Shown here: piece after piece, positions 4,638-8,180 of the stretch | Position numbering within the stretch: position 1 is the stretch's first letter | Layout: each line of letters opens with the position of its first letter | Assembly (NCBI RefSeq): GCF_946478925.1 | Contig: NZ_CAMLDP010000079.1 | Span: 1-8,180 of the forward strand | Length of the DNA stretch: 8,180 nt | Origin: an uncultured Nitrososphaera sp. | GTDB taxonomy: Archaea; Thermoproteota; Nitrososphaeria; Nitrososphaerales; Nitrososphaeraceae | Direction: 5' to 3' | Position numbers and translations under genes: made by a program | The notes under the pieces: model-generated | Databases searched by the model: none | Seen by the model: the letters and a program-made list of their open reading frames with translations, nothing else | Told to the model about the DNA's origin: nothing

Positions 4638-7409
4638 ATGACCTTTCAACATCTGCTTGGCTACGGCAGAACTCGCACTACGGCTAGAATCATCGCAGTG
4701 ATAGCCGTCTTTGTGCTTGTTCTTAACGTCGTGGCCTCGACCCATATGCGTGCATACGCTGCCCCTATCCAGGGTGCATGTAACTGCGTTGTCTTTAGGC
4801 TTGACGACATTCAGGATAGCTGGCTCGCCAATGTCCAGGCCGCAGTCATGGACCAGTTTATCGCCAAGAATGAAAAGCTGACCGTTGGCGCCATAATGAA
4901 CTTTGTCGGAAACGACCCGGTAGTGGTGAACAAGGTAAGAGATGGTGCGCAAAGCGGCAACTTTGAGATCGCAAGCCATGCATGGAACCACGTCGACTAT
5001 ACGACCTTATCTCCAGCAGATCAGATAAGCACGCTGCGAGATGCCAACACCAAGATGGTCAGCCTCTGGGGCAAGAGTGCAGTTACCTTCATCCCTCCAT
5101 ACAACATCTACAATGAAGCTACTCTCGACGCGCTCAAGACCCTCAACATGAAGGTCATCAGCCCCGAGTTTGACCAGGAACTTCCAAGCATATACAACCC
5201 GGATGAACCGGACAGCCCTGACAACAAGGTCTACAGAGCAATACCCGGCTCTAACATCACAGACTCGCTAGGCATCTACCACATGCCAGAAACAATCGGC
5301 TTTTACAATTATGAAACTCCGCAAGGCGCCAAGAATCCTCTAAGTATGATCCGCAGCCAAATTAACAGCACGATTTCTTCCTACGGATATGCCGTCGTGA
5401 CCCTCCACCCGCAGGACTTTGCAGTGAAGGATCCCAACGATGTAAACCACGCTCCGGTCAAGCCGTATCAAATCGACAACGCGGAAATCGCCGACCTGAA
5501 CACACTTCTGGCCGACATCAAAGCAGATGGTTACACGACAAAGACCTTCTCGGAGGTTCTCGACATCTCTGCACCGGTGGGCCTTGATGTCACTCCGCCT
5601 GTTCTCATACCTCCTCAAGATATGCATGTAGTTTCAAATAGCACGCTTACCAAGATAGACGATCTTGGAGTCTATTCAGTATCAGACAATTCAGATCCTA
5701 ATCCCACTGTTAATAAGGATGTACCGCCAGAAGGATTTCCACTAGGAACCACCAAAGTAACTTGGACTGCGGTTGATAAATCCGGCAACAAATCGCCTCC
5801 TGCATTTCAGTATGTCACGGTCCGCGCAGCTGCCGATACTGTCAGGCCCACAATTGCTATTACCGATCCACAGAAGAACAGTCAGAAGGGTGGACCTCTA
5901 ACTGGGACAGTTATAACGGTGAAGGGAAATGCTACCGACAGTCAAACCGGGATAAAAACAGTAGAAGTAAGGACCAATGGTACTGGCTATAAAGCAGCCA
6001 CTCCGTTTGCTCCTGGAAATTGGACTACTTGGTCTCTTGACCTACCCATCGTCAAATCGGGTGCCTACAACGTTACTGCCAGAGCTGACGACTTTTGGGG
6101 CAATTCCCAATGGGATTATTCCCTTGTCAAGGTAACCCTTGGCGCCTCCCTAGACCACAAACCCACAATAACTGCGCCAGACCCTATTACAAGGGAAGCC
6201 ACCGGTATACTGACCCCTATCCCACAAGCTGACCTTGGGAAACCTACAGTGCATGATGACGAAGACCCGATTGAAAAACTGAATGTAGACAATAACGCCC
6301 CTGGCGGTGCAGAAGGCTCAGGATTCCCCATAGGAGTCACGATGGTTAATTGGACTGTAATGGACAGCTCTAAAAACGTCGCATGGGCCTTGCAAAAAGT
6401 CACCATAACTGCCCCTTCACTAGTGTTACCATCGCCAAAAGCTGGAGCATACAACGCCCCGCAAACCGTCAGCCTGACTTCGCTACAAGCCAACTCGACA
6501 ATCCTCTACACCACTGACGGCTCGGCACCCATCAAAAACAGTACTAGCTATAATGGGCCGATACAAATATCCAAAAACACCGACCTGAATGTCGTCCTAG
6601 TCAACTCACAAGGCAAGCTTGGCAACGTCACAACCCTGTCGTACATCATCGACACTACGGCCCCAACAGCGTCAGCTTCACCTACCGGCGGAACATATTC
6701 TACAGCCCAGTCTGTTACCCTTGCATCAGGCGAATCCAATAGCAAGATCTACTACACCACTGACGGCTCGACTCCTACAACATCCAGCACCGAGTATGTC
6801 ACGGCGATATCGATAACGTCAACTACAACGCTAAAGTTCGTCGCCAAAGACAGCGTCGGCAATCTCGGCCCTGTTGTAACAGAGATCTATGTCATCCCCG
6901 TCGTTAGCAGCGGTGGTGGTGGCGGGGGAGGTGGTGGAGGAGGCGGTGGCGGTGGCGTCATCATAGGCGGCCAAGTCGGCACCTACCCAGACTCGCACTT
7001 TGTACAATACCCGCTAGACAAGATCAAGTTCGTCAACTTTGGTGTTGTCAACCCGCTGAACAATAACGTCGTGCTCACATCGGCCACGACTGAACAGCAA
7101 CTAGACCTCTATGCCACCTTCAAGAACTATCAGAACAACCCGCAGAACTATGTCTACATCATCCAAGTGGAAAAGGACGGCGTCACTATCAAGATCGACT
7201 GGCAGACTGGAGCCGTGGACACTGGACAGACAGAAATAGCAAGCAGACCCTGGACGCCAGAAGAGCCGGGCGACTATGTCGTCAGGGCCTTTGTATGGAA
7301 CCAGTTGAGTGGGTCTATTACCGCGCTGTCTGAAGTCGGCACCTCCAGAATCTCTGTAACAGGACCTGCTACCACTATCGCGGCAGTGGCGGCGGCGCCG
7401 CAACTATAG
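4638..7409 (+). CDS. Secreted multidomain polysaccharide deacetylase (NodB/CE4) with HYR and chitobiase-C-like modules
   Basis: This 923-residue exported protein starts with a signal peptide: basic RTRTTAR, hydrophobic core IIAVIAVFVLVLNVV, likely cleavage near AYA (39-41). Residues 50-310 are a NodB-type deacetylase domain, which hydrolyses N- or O-acetyl groups from glycans. Metal-binding candidates are D56/D57 in RLDD and H114/H118 in SHAWNH; FIPPYN (151-156) corresponds to motif 3 and H257 in TLHPQD to the catalytic His motif. Motif 3 lacks the usual Arg, as in some archaeal relatives. Residues about 318-396 and 507-591 resemble HYR modules, each ending in a VTWT- or VNWT-type strand and VTV/VTI; 402-500 is an Ig-like module. 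Residues about 597-671 and 677-753 are two chitobiase/hexosaminidase C-terminal-like repeats sharing YTTDGS. Gly 759-773 is a linker, followed by a beta-rich C-terminal domain with GDYVVRAFVWN. There are about 12 N-glycosylation sequons, all between residues 206 and 663. No membrane anchor is seen at the C-terminus. A role in modifying cell-surface or environmental glycans is inferred. Confidence 0.85.
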   Translation: MTFQHLLGYGRTRTTARIIAVIAVFVLVLNVVASTHMRAYAAPIQGACNCVVFRLDDIQDSWLANVQAAVMDQFIAKNEKLTVGAIMNFVGNDPVVVNKVRDGAQSGNFEIASHAWNHVDYTTLSPADQISTLRDANTKMVSLWGKSAVTFIPPYNIYNEATLDALKTLNMKVISPEFDQELPSIYNPDEPDSPDNKVYRAIPGSNITDSLGIYHMPETIGFYNYETPQGAKNPLSMIRSQINSTISSYGYAVVTLHPQDFAVKDPNDVNHAPVKPYQIDNAEIADLNTLLADIKADGYTTKTFSEVLDISAPVGLDVTPPVLIPPQDMHVVSNSTLTKIDDLGVYSVSDNSDPNPTVNKDVPPEGFPLGTTKVTWTAVDKSGNKSPPAFQYVTVRAAADTVRPTIAITDPQKNSQKGGPLTGTVITVKGNATDSQTGIKTVEVRTNGTGYKAATPFAPGNWTTWSLDLPIVKSGAYNVTARADDFWGNSQWDYSLVKVTLGASLDHKPTITAPDPITREATGILTPIPQADLGKPTVHDDEDPIEKLNVDNNAPGGAEGSGFPIGVTMVNWTVMDSSKNVAWALQKVTITAPSLVLPSPKAGAYNAPQTVSLTSLQANSTILYTTDGSAPIKNSTSYNGPIQISKNTDLNVVLVNSQGKLGNVTTLSYIIDTTAPTASASPTGGTYSTAQSVTLASGESNSKIYYTTDGSTPTTSSTEYVTAISITSTTTLKFVAKDSVGNLGPVVTEIYVIPVVSSGGGGGGGGGGGGGGGVIIGGQVGTYPDSHFVQYPLDKIKFVNFGVVNPLNNNVVLTSATTEQQLDLYATFKNYQNNPQNYVYIIQVEKDGVTIKIDWQTGAVDTGQTEIASRPWTPEEPGDYVVRAFVWNQLSGSITALSEVGTSRISVTGPATTIAAVAAAPQL
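6506..6770 (+). repeat. In-frame exact 19-bp repeat within two tandem chitobiase-C-like modules
   Basis: CTACACCACTGACGGCTCG occurs at 6506-6524 and again at 6752-6770, 246 nt (82 codons) apart and in the same frame, encoding YTTDGS in each module. The protein modules around it are similar but much less identical at DNA level. This indicates an old internal duplication with a locally conserved or gene-converted core. Confidence 0.8.
6912..6956 (+). repeat. GGN repeat encoding 15 consecutive glycines
   Basis: Fifteen Gly codons in a row use all four synonymous forms (GGT, GGC, GGA, GGG), so the tract is not a recent pure triplet expansion. It separates the repeated beta modules from the C-terminal domain of the secreted deacetylase and presumably acts as a flexible linker. 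Confidence 0.9.
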
Positions 7410-7495
7410 AGAGGAGGTGTACAGGAGCAGCACAAAGGACACAGAGAGAGCAGAATGTGTGTGTACTCCCTAAATATCCCTGAATAGGTCAGAAA

Positions 7496-7528
7496 TCTGC
7501 GGCCGGCCCTGAAAAAGCCGGCCGCAGA
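7496..7528. terminator. GC-rich hairpin between convergent genes
   Basis: TCTGCGGCCGGC (7496-7507) and GCCGGCCGCAGA (7517-7528) are perfect 12-bp complements with a 9-nt loop CCTGAAAAA. It lies 7 nt past the stop of the pyrophosphatase gene (minus strand) and about 86 nt past the stop of the deacetylase gene (plus strand). It can fold in either transcript, so it may act as a bidirectional 3'-end or stability element. No strong T-tract follows it on either strand, although on the minus strand the loop carries TTTTT. Confidence 0.55.
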
Positions 7529-7535
7529 ACATCAT

Positions 7536-8075
7536 TTACTTTTCGTCTTTCTTGTTGTAGCGTTCCATCGCTTCGCTTATCTTTTTCTTGGCAGATTCCT
7601 TGTTCTCCCAGCCCTTGACCTTGACGTACTTGCCCTTTTCAAGCTCCTTGTAGTGCTCGAAAAAGTGCTTTATCTGGTCCTGTATGTGCTGGGGCACGTT
7701 GTTGATGTCCTTGACCTCGGAAAACGACGGGTCGACCTTGGCGACTGGGACTGCCACCACCTTTGCATCCTCGCCTTCCTCGTCGGCGGTTATGAGGACG
7801 CCCACAGGGTTTGCGCGGATGACGGACGACGGCACCACGGGGTCGTTTCCCAGCACCAGCACGTCGACGGGGTCGCCATCCTTTTCCTTTGTCTGCGGCA
7901 CAAAGCCATAGTTGCACGGGTAAAACATCGCGGTGAACAGCTTGCGGTCAACAAAGAGCGCGCCGGTCTCGTCGTCTATCTCGTACTTGATGTTGCTGCC
8001 CTTTGGGATCTCGATTACAACGTTCAATTCTTCCGGCGGGTTCTTGCCTGCCTTGAGCGTGTCTACAAGCGCCAT
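7536..8075 (-). CDS. ppa: Inorganic pyrophosphatase, family I
   Basis: This 179-residue cytoplasmic enzyme hydrolyses pyrophosphate to two phosphates, pulling nucleotide polymerisation and amino-acid or acyl activation forward. The whole active site of the family is visible: E22, K30 and E32 (IEIPKGSNIKYEID), R44, Y52 and Y56 in FYPCNYGFVPQT, the signature DGDPVD (D66, D68, D71), D98, D103 and K105 in ADEEGEDAK, and Y142/K143 in FFEHYKELEKGKYVKVKGWE. The length is normal for the prokaryotic hexameric type. ATG 8075 starts at the expected MALVDTL terminus. A TATA box is found about 36 nt upstream. The gene is convergent with the deacetylase gene and divergent from a probable gene at the right edge, so it is most likely monocistronic and constitutively expressed. 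Confidence 0.96.
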   Translation of the reverse strand: MALVDTLKAGKNPPEELNVVIEIPKGSNIKYEIDDETGALFVDRKLFTAMFYPCNYGFVPQTKEKDGDPVDVLVLGNDPVVPSSVIRANPVGVLITADEEGEDAKVVAVPVAKVDPSFSEVKDINNVPQHIQDQIKHFFEHYKELEKGKYVKVKGWENKESAKKKISEAMERYNKKDEK

Positions 8076-8107
8076 GTGTCTTATCGGGACTAGCGGGCCA
8101 AAGTCAA

Positions 8108-8115
8108 GATATATT
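8108..8115 (-). promoter_or_regulatory. TATA box for the pyrophosphatase gene
   Basis: On the minus strand AATATATC lies about 36 nt upstream of the ATG at 8075, predicting a transcript start near 8085 and a leader of about 10 nt. No ribosome-binding sequence is visible in that leader. Confidence 0.55.
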
Positions 8116-8136
8116 CATTCCTATTTTATTGCCGTG

Positions 8137-8144
8137 TATATATT
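8137..8144 (+). promoter_or_regulatory. TATA box for a probable plus-strand gene at the right edge
   Basis: TATATATT is centred about 30 nt before an ATG at 8170, which fits a leaderless or short-leader plus-strand gene divergent from ppa. The element is nearly symmetric and could also act as an upstream TATA box for ppa. Confidence 0.4.
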
Positions 8145-8169
8145 CTGCCAAAGCATCCCCGTGTTTTCA

Positions 8170-8180
8170 ATGAATGAGGT
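8170..8180 (+). CDS. Possible start of a divergent gene, cut by the window edge
   Basis: ATG at 8170 opens a frame reading M-N-E and then leaves the window; another ATG occurs at 8174 in a different frame. The only support is the well-placed TATA box upstream. Nothing can be said about the product. Confidence 0.25.

Noticed and set aside
4740..4790. Lipoprotein signal at Cys48/Cys50 of the secreted deacetylase
   Set aside because: The cysteines lie about 18 residues past the hydrophobic core and after an AYA-type cleavage site, so they do not form a lipobox.
7411..7487. Shine-Dalgarno-like GGAGGTG (7413-7419) and a 10-codon frame from ATG 7455
   Set aside because: The purine-rich motif is about 35 nt from the ATG, too far to act, and the frame is too short to support; this lineage mostly uses leaderless starts.
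7653..8093. Plus-strand open frame of 146 codons opposite ppa
   Set aside because: Antisense to a pyrophosphatase with all catalytic residues; no promoter and no recognisable domain.

Overview
The window looks like chromosomal DNA of an ammonia-oxidising archaeon (Thaumarchaeota/Nitrososphaeria, most like the Nitrososphaera group). The basis is an ESCRT-III/Vps4 (Cdv) cell-division cluster, a TrmB-type archaeal regulator, TATA boxes lying 25-30 nt upstream of start codons with no Shine-Dalgarno sequence (leaderless transcripts), T-tract terminators, and moderately GC-rich coding DNA with AT-rich intergenic stretches. The species assignment is inferred from gene content; no rRNA or other marker is present.

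Layout, left to right. (1) Minus strand, 1-272: N-terminal part of a membrane-anchored DUF192 protein that runs off the left edge. (2) Minus strand, 313-1509: a 398-residue TrmB-family regulator with a His-rich N-terminus and an unassigned C-terminal extension. (3) A 167-nt divergent intergenic region with a perfect 14-bp palindrome. (4) Plus strand, 1677-4352: two different ESCRT-III (CdvB/Snf7-like) proteins followed by CdvC, the Vps4-type AAA ATPase with an N-terminal MIT domain. The order is cdvB-like, cdvB-like, cdvC, and no cdvA is visible. (5) A 285-nt spacer with T-tracts, a cluster of CGGTT half-sites and a good TATA box. (6) Plus strand, 4638-7409: a secreted 923-residue protein with a NodB-type polysaccharide deacetylase domain, HYR/Ig-like modules, two chitobiase-C-terminal-like repeats, a run of 15 glycines and a conserved-looking C-terminal domain. 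(7) A GC-rich hairpin between convergent genes. (8) Minus strand, 7536-8075: family I inorganic pyrophosphatase. (9) A divergent promoter and the first codons of a probable plus-strand gene at the right edge.

Functionally, the centre is a membrane-remodelling/cell-division module: the two ESCRT-III subunits should form polymers at the division site and CdvC should remodel them using ATP. One subunit ends in a proline-rich MIM2-like tail that fits the CdvC MIT domain; the other ends in a Gln/Ala/Pro-rich tail. The regulator beside it is divergent and shares a palindrome-bearing intergenic region with it, so a link between metabolite sensing and division genes is possible but unproven. The secreted deacetylase and the pyrophosphatase appear to be independent units. 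I found no tRNA, rRNA, CRISPR array, insertion sequence or toxin-antitoxin pair. The region is mostly recognisable families in an interesting arrangement, not a clearly novel system.
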